From NCBI RefSeq assembly GCF_030433855.1, contig NZ_JARUXC010000007.1, positions 1 through 64,000 of the forward strand: 64,000 nucleotides of DNA, written 5' to 3'. Below are positions 24,768 through 34,535 of this stretch, piece by piece. The position numbers were made by a program, and so were the translations under genes. Under the pieces are notes generated by a model, which saw nothing but the letters and a program-made list of their open reading frames with translations, was not told the origin of the DNA and did no database searches. Source of the DNA: Agreia sp. PsM10 (lineage in GTDB: Bacteria; Actinomycetota; Actinomycetes; Actinomycetales; Microbacteriaceae). Numbering within the stretch: position 1 is the stretch's first letter; the number at the start of each line of letters is the position of its first letter.

Positions 24768-24813
24768 GGGAGGGGTGAGCCGTTCTAAGTCGGATGCGTT
24801 TCGGGTCTTCTCG

Positions 24814-24842
24814 AAAGTAGTCTTATTGATAATGATTGTCAA
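24814..24842 (-). promoter_or_regulatory. znuA promoter overlapped by a Zur-like box
   Basis: On the minus strand, TTGACA (plus 24837-24842) and TACTTT (plus 24814-24819) are separated by 17 bases, a near-consensus promoter. The palindrome TGATAATGATTGTCA (24827-24841) is a 7-1-7 repeat with one mismatch, the form of actinobacterial Zur boxes. It covers the -35 and the spacer, so bound Zur would block polymerase. Confidence 0.85.
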
Positions 24843-24915
24843 AACAGATAGTCATGAGACATCCGGTCTCGTCGCCGACCGGTCGGCAGCGCGCATCCGC
24901 TCCTATGATCACTGC

Positions 24916-25515
24916 ATGGACTCCCGCCAGATCAAGACCCGCGCCAAGCTCGCCTCCGTCGTGCTGTCGCTCGCGTCCGAACGGCCGGCGAGCGAGATCA
25001 CGGCATCGGAGATCGCCATCGCCGCGGGGATCAACCGGTCCACCTTCTACCAGCACGCCACGTCGCCCGTCGCCCTGCTCGAGGGGGTGCTTCGCGACGA
25101 ACTCGACGAGATCCGCGATCACTATCTGGGCGAGGCGAACCTCGAGACCGGGCCACAGGCATCCGAGGCCATCGAACGGGTGACCGTCGCTGTTCTCGAG
25201 CACGTCGACTCGCACGACGCGATCTACACCCGTGGACTGGGCGAGGGCAGCGGGTCGGCGAGTCTGCAGCCGCTGCTGAGCCAGCACTTCGCCGGATCGA
25301 TCGAGCTGCTCCTCGAACGGCACGCACTCACCGTGCCTCAGGCGTCGAGCATCCTGCCCGCGGGCTTCGTGGCGGATGCCGCGGCCCGCTTCATCGCCGA
25401 CGGCACGGTGGGCGCGCTCGACGTGTGGCTGTCGACCCCGACGCCGCGCAGCACCGCCGCGTTCATGTCGGCCTACCGCGTGTTCCTGCCGTCGTGGTGG
25501 CCGCTGCCCGCGTGA
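24916..25515 (+). CDS. TetR-family regulator
   Basis: A 199-residue TetR-type regulator with an N-terminal helix-turn-helix (KLASVVLSLASERPASEITASEIAIAAGINRSTFYQHATSP) and a C-terminal ligand domain. The family resembles TetR_C_7-like proteins; the ligand is not known. It is divergent from znuA and the Zur-like box lies 75 bases upstream of its start, so it could share zinc control. TATGAT ends six bases before ATG 24916, indicating a leaderless mRNA. A longer frame from 24628 is antisense to znuA. Confidence 0.82.
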   Translation: MDSRQIKTRAKLASVVLSLASERPASEITASEIAIAAGINRSTFYQHATSPVALLEGVLRDELDEIRDHYLGEANLETGPQASEAIERVTVAVLEHVDSHDAIYTRGLGEGSGSASLQPLLSQHFAGSIELLLERHALTVPQASSILPAGFVADAAARFIADGTVGALDVWLSTPTPRSTAAFMSAYRVFLPSWWPLPA

Positions 25516-25559
25516 GCAACCCCCCTCTGCGGCGACAGTGGAACGCGCAGACTGGATGC

Positions 25560-25829
25560 ATGCCCGCAGATCAGACCCCCGACATGGACGCGCGCCTCGA
25601 GCAGACCATCCTCGAGCTGCTCGACAAGCGAGCGCCCACGTCGACGATCTGCCCCTCGGATGCCGCGCGGGCCGTCGGCGACGACGACTGGCGTGGGCTG
25701 ATGGATGCGTCGCGCAGCGCGGCGGGAAGACTGGTCGCCCGCGGCGAGGTCGAGATCACCCAGGGCGGCGAGCCGGTCGACCTGGCTACCGCGCGCGGAC
25801 CCATCCGCATCCGGCGCCTGCGCCCGTGA
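25560..25829 (+). CDS. DUF3253 domain protein
   Basis: An 89-residue protein that looks like one winged-helix-like DUF3253 domain: LEQTILELLDKRAPTSTICPSDAARAV, then SRSAAGRLVARGEVEITQGGEPVDLATARGPIRIRRLRP. This is the family's usual short form. The function is not known, although the fold suggests DNA or protein binding. ATG 25560 is preceded by CAGACT with a six-base gap, compatible with a leaderless start. Confidence 0.75.
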   Translation: MPADQTPDMDARLEQTILELLDKRAPTSTICPSDAARAVGDDDWRGLMDASRSAAGRLVARGEVEITQGGEPVDLATARGPIRIRRLRP

Positions 25830-25910
25830 CGCCGAATGCGGGTGCTCCCGCGATGCGCGGCGGCAGAGCCACCGCGCGAGGCGAGAACACCCGCGTTCGA
25901 GCGAGCGCAG

Positions 25911-26747
25911 CTACTTCGCGAGGAAGTCGATGACGACCCGGTTCCACTCGTCGGCGTGACTGACGTTCACTCCGTGGGGGCCGCCCGCGACCACGTGCAG
26001 CTCGGAGTTCACGAGCGCGGCGTGCGTGCGCTCGCCTGAACCCTCGAACGGAACGGTCGCGTCGCCGTCGCCGTGTATGACGAGCGCGGGCACGGTGACG
26101 TTCGGCAGGTCGTCGCGGAAGTCCGTGCTCGCGAACGATGCCATGGCCTCGAGCGCGGCGACCTTCGACGACTGCAGCGCGAGGGCCAGCGCCTCCTGGC
26201 GCTGCTCCTCGGTCACGACGAGCTTCTCGTCGACCGAGAAGAACTGCGTGGTGAAGTCCTCGTAGAACGACTCCTGGTTTGCGGTGAGGCCTGCCGTCAT
26301 CTTCGCGGCGAGCGCGGCGGTGAGAGGTCCATCCGGGTTGCCGGGCGTCTGAAGCAGGTACGGCGGCACGGCCGAGGCGAAGACGACGCTGTGGATGCGC
26401 TCCGCCCCGAACTTCGTGAAGTAGCGCGCCGCCTCTCCGCCGCCCATGGAGAAGCCCACGAGCGTGACGTCGCGCAGGTCGAGCGCTTCGAGCACCGCCT
26501 GCAGGTCGTCGGTGAGCGTGTTGTAGTCGTAGCCGGTGAGCGGCTTGTCGCTGCGGCCGAAGCCTCGTCGGTCGTAGGTGACGACGCGGTAGCCCGCGGC
26601 CTCGAGTGCGCCGACCTGGTACTTCCAGGATTCTCCGCTGAGCGGCCAGCCGTGGATGAGCACGACAGGGCGGCCCGATCCGCCGGTGTCGTCGACGTGC
26701 AGCTTCGTGTCGTTCAGGAGTCCGTGGTGAGCAGTGATCTCTGTCAT
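25911..26747 (-). CDS. Alpha/beta hydrolase of the non-heme haloperoxidase/esterase type
   Basis: A 278-residue alpha/beta hydrolase. It has VVLIHGWPLSGESWKYQ (oxyanion region), VVTYDRRGFGRSDKPLTGYDYNTLTDDL, nucleophile elbow VGFSMGGGEAARYF (Ser near 101), the acid in VIHGDGDATVPF and His in GGPHGVNVSHADEWNR. This fits the cofactor-free haloperoxidase/arylesterase branch. The native substrate is probably an ester or peracid. ATG 26747 with GGAAAGG upstream is preferred over the open frame to 26840. Confidence 0.88.
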   Translation of the reverse strand: MTEITAHHGLLNDTKLHVDDTGGSGRPVVLIHGWPLSGESWKYQVGALEAAGYRVVTYDRRGFGRSDKPLTGYDYNTLTDDLQAVLEALDLRDVTLVGFSMGGGEAARYFTKFGAERIHSVVFASAVPPYLLQTPGNPDGPLTAALAAKMTAGLTANQESFYEDFTTQFFSVDEKLVVTEEQRQEALALALQSSKVAALEAMASFASTDFRDDLPNVTVPALVIHGDGDATVPFEGSGERTHAALVNSELHVVAGGPHGVNVSHADEWNRVVIDFLAK

Positions 26748-26867
26748 GGTGGTGCCTTTCCGCGCCCGTCTTCGAGCGTCTCGGAGGGTGATTCGGACAC
26801 CCTCTTTCTTCGGATGGGAGCCTGCGACCCGGTTGCGCACCGAGTGCCGGCCCGCTACTCTCGCCCG

Positions 26868-27383
26868 GTGGAATCAGGCTTCGATATCGTGCGCATCGCC
26901 GAAAACGACTGGCCGCGCATGCGCGAACTCCGGCTCGAGATGCTCGCCGACACCCCTCTGGCCTTTCTCGAGACACTCGAGAACGCACGTCGCGAGCCCG
27001 AGTCCGAGTGGCGCTTCCGGGCCGCCCGCACCGCGCGGGAGGGCAGCCTCGGCCTCGCCGCCGTCGATACGTCGACGGGGGCCTGGCTCGGAACCATGGG
27101 CGCCTACCTCGATGACAAGGGCGACGCGATGCTGGTCAGCGTCTACGTGACTCCCGCGTGGCGCGGCACGGCGAACGGCTTGACGGATGCGCTGCTCGAC
27201 GGCGTCGAGGCATGGGTGCGCGCCGCGATTCCCGAGGGCAGGCTGCTGCTGCACGTGCACGAGGACAACCCGCGCGCACAGGCCTTCTACGTGCGACGCG
27301 GATACGTGGCCACGGGCAGGACCATCCCCTATCCCCTCGACCGCACGCAGAACGAGCTGGAGATGGCGCTCCCGCTCGGCTAG
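26868..27383 (+). CDS. GNAT-family N-acetyltransferase
   Basis: A 171-residue acyltransferase with the GNAT fold. It has DWPRMRELRLEMLADTPLAFLETL at the start, a beta-4 to motif A region (MLVSVYVTPAWRGTANGLTDALLD) with the acetyl-CoA loop, and a C-terminal HEDNPRAQAFYVRRGYVATGRT motif. The acceptor is unknown. GTG 26868 is six bases after TACTCT, so it is probably leaderless. It is convergent with the peptide-ABC ATPase gene. Confidence 0.82.
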   Translation: MESGFDIVRIAENDWPRMRELRLEMLADTPLAFLETLENARREPESEWRFRAARTAREGSLGLAAVDTSTGAWLGTMGAYLDDKGDAMLVSVYVTPAWRGTANGLTDALLDGVEAWVRAAIPEGRLLLHVHEDNPRAQAFYVRRGYVATGRTIPYPLDRTQNELEMALPLG

Positions 27384-27388
27384 TCGGA

Positions 27389-27447
27389 CCCGCTGCGGAC
27401 AAGAGTTACCGGCGCACCGGGGCATCCTGTCCGCAGCGGGCACTCCT
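27389..27447 (+). repeat. Family B palindromic repeat
   Basis: CCCGCTGCGGACA at 27389 pairs with TGTCCGCAGCGGG ending 27440. The centre has GTTACCGGCGCACCGG. It fills the gap between convergent GNAT and ABC ATPase genes and covers the first base or two of the latter's stop codon. Three more copies lie at 37792, 41916 and 43059. Confidence 0.88.
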
Positions 27448-28529
27448 AGCCGACGAGCGCGGCTTCCTGCAGCGCCTTCTCGGCGTGGTGGCAGGCCACC
27501 ACTCGGGACTCGCCGACGGGGCGCAGGCCCAGGTCGGCCGCCACGGTCGGGGAGGCCACCGCGATCTCGCGCAGCGGGGGCTGCGTAGTGCGGCACTCAT
27601 CGGTGGCCAACCAGCAGCGCGGGTTGAAACGGCAGCCCGTAGGCGGGTTCACCGGCGACGGCGGCTCGCCCGACAGGATGCGACGGCGCGCGAGCTTGCC
27701 TCGATCGGCACGGCTGTGCGAAGGCGTGGCCGAGAGCAGCGCCTGGGTGTACGGGTGCGCGGGCGAGCCGTAGACCGTCTCCGTGCCTCCCTGCTCCGCG
27801 ATGCGGCCGAGGTACATCACGGCGACGTTGTCGGCGATGTGCCGCACCACCGAGAGGTCGTGCGCGATGAACATGATGGCCACGCCGAGCCGGCGCTGCA
27901 GCTCGCCCAGCAGGTTGATGACCTGGGCCTGCACCGAGACGTCGAGCGCCGAGACCGCCTCATCGCAGACGAGCACGTCGGGGTCGAGCGCGAGCGCCCG
28001 GGCGATGCCGATGCGCTGGCGTTGCCCTCCCGAGAACTGGTGGGGATAGCGCGACATCATGTCGGGCGCGAGGCCTACCAGGCCGAGCAGTTCGGCGACC
28101 CGCTCCCGGCGCGCGGCGGGTGAAGCCGACCGTGTCGCGGCCATGGGCTCCGCGATGATGTCGCCCACCGACATCCGGGGGTCGAGCGATGTGTAGGGGT
28201 CTTGGAAGATCATCTGCACGCCGGTGCGCAGCAACCGGCGATCGCTGCGCCGGGCGCGGGTCACGTCGGTGCCGTGGTAGGTCAGCGATCCCCCGTCGGG
28301 GCGCTCGAGACCCACGAGCATGCGGGCGAGCGTCGACTTTCCGCACCCCGATTCGCCCACGATGCCGAGGGTCTCGCCGGCGTGCAGCTGCAGGCTCACC
28401 CCGTCGACGGCAGAGACGCGCGTGGGGTTCAGCCGCGAGCCGCTCGTGAACGTACGGCGCAGGTCACGCGCCTCGAGCACGAGCTTGCGCTCGGTGATGG
28501 GCGTGGAGAAGAGCGGATCGAGAACGGGC

Positions 28530-28546
<17 letters not shown>
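27446..28546 (-). CDS. dppF: Peptide ABC transporter ATP-binding protein (DppF/OppF type)
   Basis: A 366-residue ABC ATPase. Walker A is [10 protein letters not shown] (near 65), the Q-loop region is [12 protein letters not shown], the signature is [15 protein letters not shown] and Walker B is [14 protein letters not shown]. The C-terminal oligopeptide-binding extension (oligo_HPY) is [22 protein letters not shown]. It would pair with DppD to energise import through the permeases encoded divergently. Its start overlaps the dppD end by 17 bases, so the two ATPases are co-translated. Confidence 0.93.
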
Positions 28547-29567
<1,021 letters not shown>

Positions 29568-29621
29568 CGTTACCGGAATGTTTCAAGCGTAATAAATCTA
29601 TGCCGAATCCGCTCACGTGGA

Positions 29622-29651
29622 TTGACATCCAAGCCGGATATCGCCCATATT
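29622..29651 (+). promoter_or_regulatory. Promoter of the M19-SBP-permease operon
   Basis: TTGACA (29622-29627) and CATATT (29646-29651) are 18 bases apart, about 95 bases before the first gene. The region (29568-29745) is clearly AT-richer than its surroundings and also serves dppD on the other strand. The double Lrp regulator encoded at the operon end may bind here, but I see no clear palindrome. Confidence 0.65.
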
Positions 29652-29745
29652 GGCATTCGGGACGCCTTGTTGTCGCACCATGACCCAGAAATCATGACAA
29701 AAGCGCGCGATCCCGAACAGAACCACGACGTGAAGGAGATCGCGA

Positions 29746-30954
29746 GTGCTTGATCCCGCAGAGGGCTACACCGGCTACACCGCCTACGACTACCTGGAGG
29801 CCGGCAAGGATTACCACACCTTCGAGTATGCCGAGCAGATCGGCCGCGTTCCGGCCTATGCCGGACTCGACCTGAGCGATGCAGAGAAGGAACGCACCAC
29901 CACACTGCTGCGCGAGGAGACCGTCATCTCGCTGCACGACCACGTGCAGGTCTTCCCCAAGAAAATGGACGAGGTGAAGGACAGCATCCGTTACGGCCGC
30001 GAACCCACGGGCTACGCGGGCCTCGCGCGCTCGGGCCTCACCGCCGTGTTCGACAATGGTATGGACGGCACCTGCTGCATCTCGAGCGAAGCCGGATGGA
30101 AATACCAGGATGTGCTCTTCGATCTCGGAGTGCGCATGGCGGACCTCGCCCACCAGGACTACGTCATCAAGGGCGAGACGCTGAAAGACATCCAGTACGC
30201 GAAGGAGAACGGCAAGATCGCGCACGTGTTCGCCCTCGAGGCGTCGACGATGATCGAGAACGAGGTCGACCGCCTCGACGTTCTCTACGGATTCGGCGTG
30301 CGCCAGATGGGCATCGCCTACTCCGAGGCCAACATGCTCGGATCGGGCCTGAAGGAGCGCGGCGACGGAGGTCTCACCTACTTCGGCGAGCGCGCCGTGG
30401 CCCGCATGAACAAGCTCGGCATCGCGATCGACATCTCCCACTCGGGCGACCGCACCTGCGTCGACACGATCAAGGCATCCACCAAGCCCGTCTTCATCAC
30501 GCACGCCGGAGCGCGCGGCCTGTGGCCGACGAACCGCATGAAGACCGACGAGACCATCATCGAGTGCGCCAAGCGCGGGGGCGTGATCGGCATCGAGGCC
30601 GCACCGCACACGACGCTGTCGCCGAACCACCCCCTGCACTCGCTCGACTCGGTCATGGACCACTTCCAGTACTGCGTCGACCTGGTCGGGCTCGAGCACG
30701 TGAGCTTCGGCCCCGACACGCTGTTCGGCGACCACGTCGGACTGCACGATGCCTTCGCCGGCAACCTGTCGCTCGGACAGGCGCACGGCGGTGTCACCTT
30801 CGACAAGGTCCCCTATGTGGACGGCGTCGAGAACCCCGCCGAGGAGTTCTACAACATCATCGGCTGGCTTGTGAAGCACAACTACTCCGACGACGAAATC
30901 CGCGCCGTCGTGGGAGGAAACACCCTGCGGGTCCTAGAGGAGGTTTGGGTTTGA
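29746..30954 (+). CDS. Membrane dipeptidase-like protein (peptidase M19 family)
   Basis: A 402-residue TIM-barrel protein of the renal-dipeptidase family. Family features are VFALEAST (bridging glutamate), AIDISHSGDRTC and VFITHAGARGLWPTNR with the two later ligand histidines, and a C-terminal IGWLVKHNYSDDEIRAVVGGNTLRVL. The first motif is LHDHVQV (His64-Asp65-His66), not the usual HxD, so the second ligand may be His. No signal peptide is seen, so the protein is likely cytoplasmic and acts on imported peptides. GTG 29746 has GAAGGAG upstream. It overlaps the next gene by one base. Confidence 0.85.
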   Translation: MLDPAEGYTGYTAYDYLEAGKDYHTFEYAEQIGRVPAYAGLDLSDAEKERTTTLLREETVISLHDHVQVFPKKMDEVKDSIRYGREPTGYAGLARSGLTAVFDNGMDGTCCISSEAGWKYQDVLFDLGVRMADLAHQDYVIKGETLKDIQYAKENGKIAHVFALEASTMIENEVDRLDVLYGFGVRQMGIAYSEANMLGSGLKERGDGGLTYFGERAVARMNKLGIAIDISHSGDRTCVDTIKASTKPVFITHAGARGLWPTNRMKTDETIIECAKRGGVIGIEAAPHTTLSPNHPLHSLDSVMDHFQYCVDLVGLEHVSFGPDTLFGDHVGLHDAFAGNLSLGQAHGGVTFDKVPYVDGVENPAEEFYNIIGWLVKHNYSDDEIRAVVGGNTLRVLEEVWV

Positions 30955-32618
30955 TGCACAATCACAGCACGCGCAGAGGCACCATGCGCACAGGGATCCG
31001 AAGGGGCAGGGCGCTCACGCTCGTGACGGCCGCCGCGGCCATCACGTTCGTCTTGAGCGCCTGCGCGCCATCGGCGCCCGAGGCGTCGTCGGGGCCGGTC
31101 GAGGCCGGCAACGACACGCTCACCATCGCGACGACGACCGACGTCGTGAACTACAACCCGCTCATCGGAAACAGCCGCAGCGACTACTGGGTCACGAACC
31201 TCATGTACCCGCACCTGCTGTCGATCGCCGACGACGGCAAGAAGGAGCCGCAGCTCGCCACCGAGTGGGGCTACGTCGACGAGCTGACCGGCTACTACGA
31301 GATCCGCGACGACATGACGTGGAGCGACGGCGAGCCCGTCACCGCCGAAGACGTGGCGTGGACCATGAACGCCGTGAAGAAGGACGCACCCTCGGGCACC
31401 TTCTACGGCCAGCTGGCCAACTTCGTCTCGGCAGAGGCGGTCTCGGACACCCGTGTCGAGATCACGCTGGCCAGCCCCGACACCTCGATCGTCGAGGAGA
31501 TCGGATTCTGGGGCAACGTGGTTCCGCAGCACGTGTTCGAGAAGGCCGAGTCGGTCGCCACCTTCGCCAACAACGGAAGCGACGGAGGCTGGGTCTCCGC
31601 AGGCCCGTACCTGCTGACCGACGTTCAGGTCGGTCAGAGCTACTCGATGGATCGCGTCGACGAGTACCCGCTCGTCGAGGGCGGCACACCGGTCGCGGCG
31701 AAGGTCGTCTACCGCGTCTTCCCCGACGTGAACACCGAGATCCTCGCCCTGCAGTCGGGTGAGGTCGACGTGATCGCGAACGCTCTGCCGCCGGCACAGG
31801 TCGAGCAGCTGAAGGCCACCGACGGGATCACCGTGGAGGAGGTCGTGGGGCTCGGATACGCTCACATGACCTACAACATGACGAACCCCGACCTCGCGAA
31901 GACCGAGGTGCGCCAGGCACTCGCCCACGCCGTCGACTACGACGCCATCCGCACCGTCGTTCTGCAGGGACAGGCCGTCTCGACGGGCTCCAGCCCGCTG
32001 ATGCCGGTTCTGAGCGACTACTACGACAAGTCGATCAAGGAGTACGACTTCGACGTCGACAAGTCGCGCGAGCTCATGGAGTCGGCCGGCTACACGGCAG
32101 ACGCCTCGGGCAACTTCCCCGTCTCGTTCCGGCTCATCTACTCGCTGCAGGACAGCGTGACGAGCCAGTGGGCGCAGCTGGTGAAGGACTCTGCCGCCGA
32201 GGCCGGCATCACGATCGAGCTTCAGGGCACGGAGCGCAACACCTACCTCGCCCAGACGAACGACGGCGACTACGACATCTACGCGGGCAACTTCGCGATC
32301 ATGGATGACCCGGTCACCAACTTCACGCTCTCCTACCTCCCCGGTGGGGCGATCAACTACACGCTGGTCGACGATCCCGAGCTGAACGCGCTCATCGCGA
32401 AGGCGGCCGTCACGGCCGACTCCGACGAGAAGATCTCGATCATGCGGGATGCCGCGAAGATCGTGCACGATGAGGTCTACGACAACATCATGTACACGCA
32501 GAACCTGTACTTCGCGCACAGTTCAAAGTGGGAGGGCTTCGTGACGAAGCCCAGCGAGCTCCTGTCGATCGTCAACCCGATCTCAGTGGCCAGCGCTCAC
32601 AAGACCGCGGCTCAGTAG
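30954..32618 (+). CDS. dppA: Peptide ABC transporter substrate-binding lipoprotein
   Basis: A 554-residue cluster C (SBP_bac_5) extracytoplasmic binding protein. A basic N-terminus and hydrophobic core end in a lipobox (TFVLSAC). Typical segments include LATEWGYVDELTGYYEIRDDMTWSDGEPVTAEDV, AHMTYNMTNPDLAKTEVRQALAHAVDYDAI and LSYLPGGAINYTLVDDPELNALI. It should bind di- or oligopeptides or related compounds outside the cell. The ATG overlaps the preceding stop codon (TGATG) and AGAGGAGG precedes it. Confidence 0.92.
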   Translation: MHNHSTRRGTMRTGIRRGRALTLVTAAAAITFVLSACAPSAPEASSGPVEAGNDTLTIATTTDVVNYNPLIGNSRSDYWVTNLMYPHLLSIADDGKKEPQLATEWGYVDELTGYYEIRDDMTWSDGEPVTAEDVAWTMNAVKKDAPSGTFYGQLANFVSAEAVSDTRVEITLASPDTSIVEEIGFWGNVVPQHVFEKAESVATFANNGSDGGWVSAGPYLLTDVQVGQSYSMDRVDEYPLVEGGTPVAAKVVYRVFPDVNTEILALQSGEVDVIANALPPAQVEQLKATDGITVEEVVGLGYAHMTYNMTNPDLAKTEVRQALAHAVDYDAIRTVVLQGQAVSTGSSPLMPVLSDYYDKSIKEYDFDVDKSRELMESAGYTADASGNFPVSFRLIYSLQDSVTSQWAQLVKDSAAEAGITIELQGTERNTYLAQTNDGDYDIYAGNFAIMDDPVTNFTLSYLPGGAINYTLVDDPELNALIAKAAVTADSDEKISIMRDAAKIVHDEVYDNIMYTQNLYFAHSSKWEGFVTKPSELLSIVNPISVASAHKTAAQ

Positions 32619-32639
32619 CCGCACGAAAGGGCCGTCCGC

Positions 32640-33602
32640 GTGTCTCGTCTGTTCTTCGTTCTTCCCCGTCTCGGCCGGGGGGTGTTCACGATCTGGTTCG
32701 CCGTGACCGTGACCTTCCTGCTGCTGCGTCTCCTGCCCGGAGACCCGGCCCTGGCGGTGGCGAGTCCGAACATGACAGAGGAGGCGCGGGCGGCCCTTCT
32801 CACCCAGTACGGGCTCGACCAGCCCCTCATCGTGCAGTACGGCCTCTACATGTGGCAGATGCTGCAGGGCAACTTCGGCGTCTCGTTCACGCAGTCGGTG
32901 CCGGTCATGGACGTGCTGCTGCAGCGCCTGCCCTGGACCCTGCTGCTCACCTTCACCGCGCTGGTGATCACCGTGCTCGTGGGCATCCCGCTCGGCGTGC
33001 TCGCGGCATCCCGTCGCGGCAAGGTGCTCGACAAGATCATCCAGGTGATCGGCGTGACCGGCCAGTCGATCTTCGTTCCCTCGATCGGCGTGCTGCTGCT
33101 CTTCGTCTTCGGCCTCTCGCTCAAATGGCTGCCGATCGGCGGCGCCTACGACACCGATGCCTACGGCATGGACTGGTACGGCAGCGTCGCCCGCCACCTG
33201 ATCCTGCCCGCCGTGTCGCTCATGCTCATCCAGCTCGGCTCCTACGTGCTCACCATGCGCTCGACGCTCATCGAGGCGCTCGGCGAGGACTATGTGACGC
33301 TCGCCAAGGCCAACGGCCTGCCCTACCGGCGCATCCTGTGGAAGCACGCCCTGCGCAACGCGCTGCTGCCCACCACCACCCTCATCGGCCTGCAGCTCGG
33401 CTTCCTCGTCGGAGGCGCGGTGCTCACCGAGACCGTCTTCGCCTACCCCGGCATCGGCCGCGGCATCTACGAGGCGGTCACCCAGCTCGACTTCCCGGTG
33501 CTGCAGGGCGCCTTCCTCCTCCTGGCCATCACCGTCGTCGTCGCCAACATGCTCACCGACATCGTCTACGGATTCCTCGACCCCCGGGTGAAGACATCAT
33601 GA
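32640..33602 (+). CDS. dppB: Peptide ABC transporter permease (DppB type)
   Basis: A 320-residue permease with six membrane segments. It has the N-terminal FAVTVTFLLLRLLPGDPA motif of DppB/OppB, and the EAA loop ALGEDYVTLAKANGLPYRRILWKHALRNALLP. The start is GTG 32640, preceded by ACGAAAGGGCC. It ends overlapping the DppC start by four bases. Confidence 0.95.
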   Translation: MSRLFFVLPRLGRGVFTIWFAVTVTFLLLRLLPGDPALAVASPNMTEEARAALLTQYGLDQPLIVQYGLYMWQMLQGNFGVSFTQSVPVMDVLLQRLPWTLLLTFTALVITVLVGIPLGVLAASRRGKVLDKIIQVIGVTGQSIFVPSIGVLLLFVFGLSLKWLPIGGAYDTDAYGMDWYGSVARHLILPAVSLMLIQLGSYVLTMRSTLIEALGEDYVTLAKANGLPYRRILWKHALRNALLPTTTLIGLQLGFLVGGAVLTETVFAYPGIGRGIYEAVTQLDFPVLQGAFLLLAITVVVANMLTDIVYGFLDPRVKTS

Positions 33603-34522
33603 CCTCTCTCGATCCAGTCAACGCGACTCCCACCGGGCTGCCCGTCTCCTCGGAGGCTCTCTCGGCCGAGCCCGTTGCCGAGTCCGGTCGGGCCGGCGCC
33701 GCCACCTGGCGGGTGTTCCGCCGCGATCCGCTCGGCATCATCTCGCTCGGCCTGCTGCTCCTGCTCGTCGTCGTGGCCCTCGCCGCTCCCCTGCTCGCCA
33801 GCTACCCGGCGAGCTACGGCACCGACGTGCTGAGACCGCCGAGCCTGCAGTACCTCTTCGGCACCGACTCCCTCGGCCGCGACGTTCTGGGCGAGGTGAT
33901 CTGGGGAACGCAGCAGAGCCTGCTCGTGGCGGTCGCCGCATCCATCATCGCCATCGCGATCGGCACGCTGGTCGCCGTGATCGGCGCCTATTTCAAACGG
34001 CTGGATGTCTTCATCAGCGTGATCGTGGACCTCACGTTGTCGCTGCCCGTGCTTCCCCTGATGATCCTCATCGCCGCCCTCATCGGCCCGAGCACCGCCA
34101 CGATCATCGGCGTCGTCGCCGCGTTCTCGTGGCCCGAGGTCACCCGCCTCGTGCGCTCGCAGGCGCTCACCGTGGTGAATCTGCCCTACGTCGACGCGGC
34201 CAGACTCATGACCACCTCGCCCGTCTGGATCATCGGCCGGCACATCATTCCCGCGGTCACTCCGGTGATCGTCGTCTCGGTCGTGGTCACCGCGTCGCGC
34301 GCCGTGCTCTCGGCGGCGGGCCTGGCGTTCCTCGGCCTCGGCGACCCGACCACGTGGTCGTGGGGCCGCATCCTCTACGAGGCGCAGCAGTCGGGCGCCA
34401 TGTCGAGCGCCTGGTGGCTGACGCTGTTCCCCTCGATCGCGATCCTGCTGCTCGTGCTCTCGGCAACGCTGCTGTCGATCGCGTACAACGACGCGCGCAA
34501 CCCGCGCAACCGAGCCCGCTAG
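33599..34522 (+). CDS. dppC: Peptide ABC transporter permease (DppC type)
   Basis: A 307-residue permease. The N-terminal ~35 residues are soluble, then come RVFRRDPLGIISLGLLLLLVV, the FGTDSLGRDVLGEVIWGTQQSLLVA motif typical of DppC/OppC, the EAA loop LPYVDAARLMTTSPVWIIGRHIIPAVTPVI and GLGDPTTWSWGRILYEA. It forms the channel with DppB. The ATG overlaps the dppB stop (ATGA). Confidence 0.95.
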   Translation: MTSLDPVNATPTGLPVSSEALSAEPVAESGRAGAATWRVFRRDPLGIISLGLLLLLVVVALAAPLLASYPASYGTDVLRPPSLQYLFGTDSLGRDVLGEVIWGTQQSLLVAVAASIIAIAIGTLVAVIGAYFKRLDVFISVIVDLTLSLPVLPLMILIAALIGPSTATIIGVVAAFSWPEVTRLVRSQALTVVNLPYVDAARLMTTSPVWIIGRHIIPAVTPVIVVSVVVTASRAVLSAAGLAFLGLGDPTTWSWGRILYEAQQSGAMSSAWWLTLFPSIAILLLVLSATLLSIAYNDARNPRNRAR

Positions 34523-34535
34523 GAGCATCCGGACC

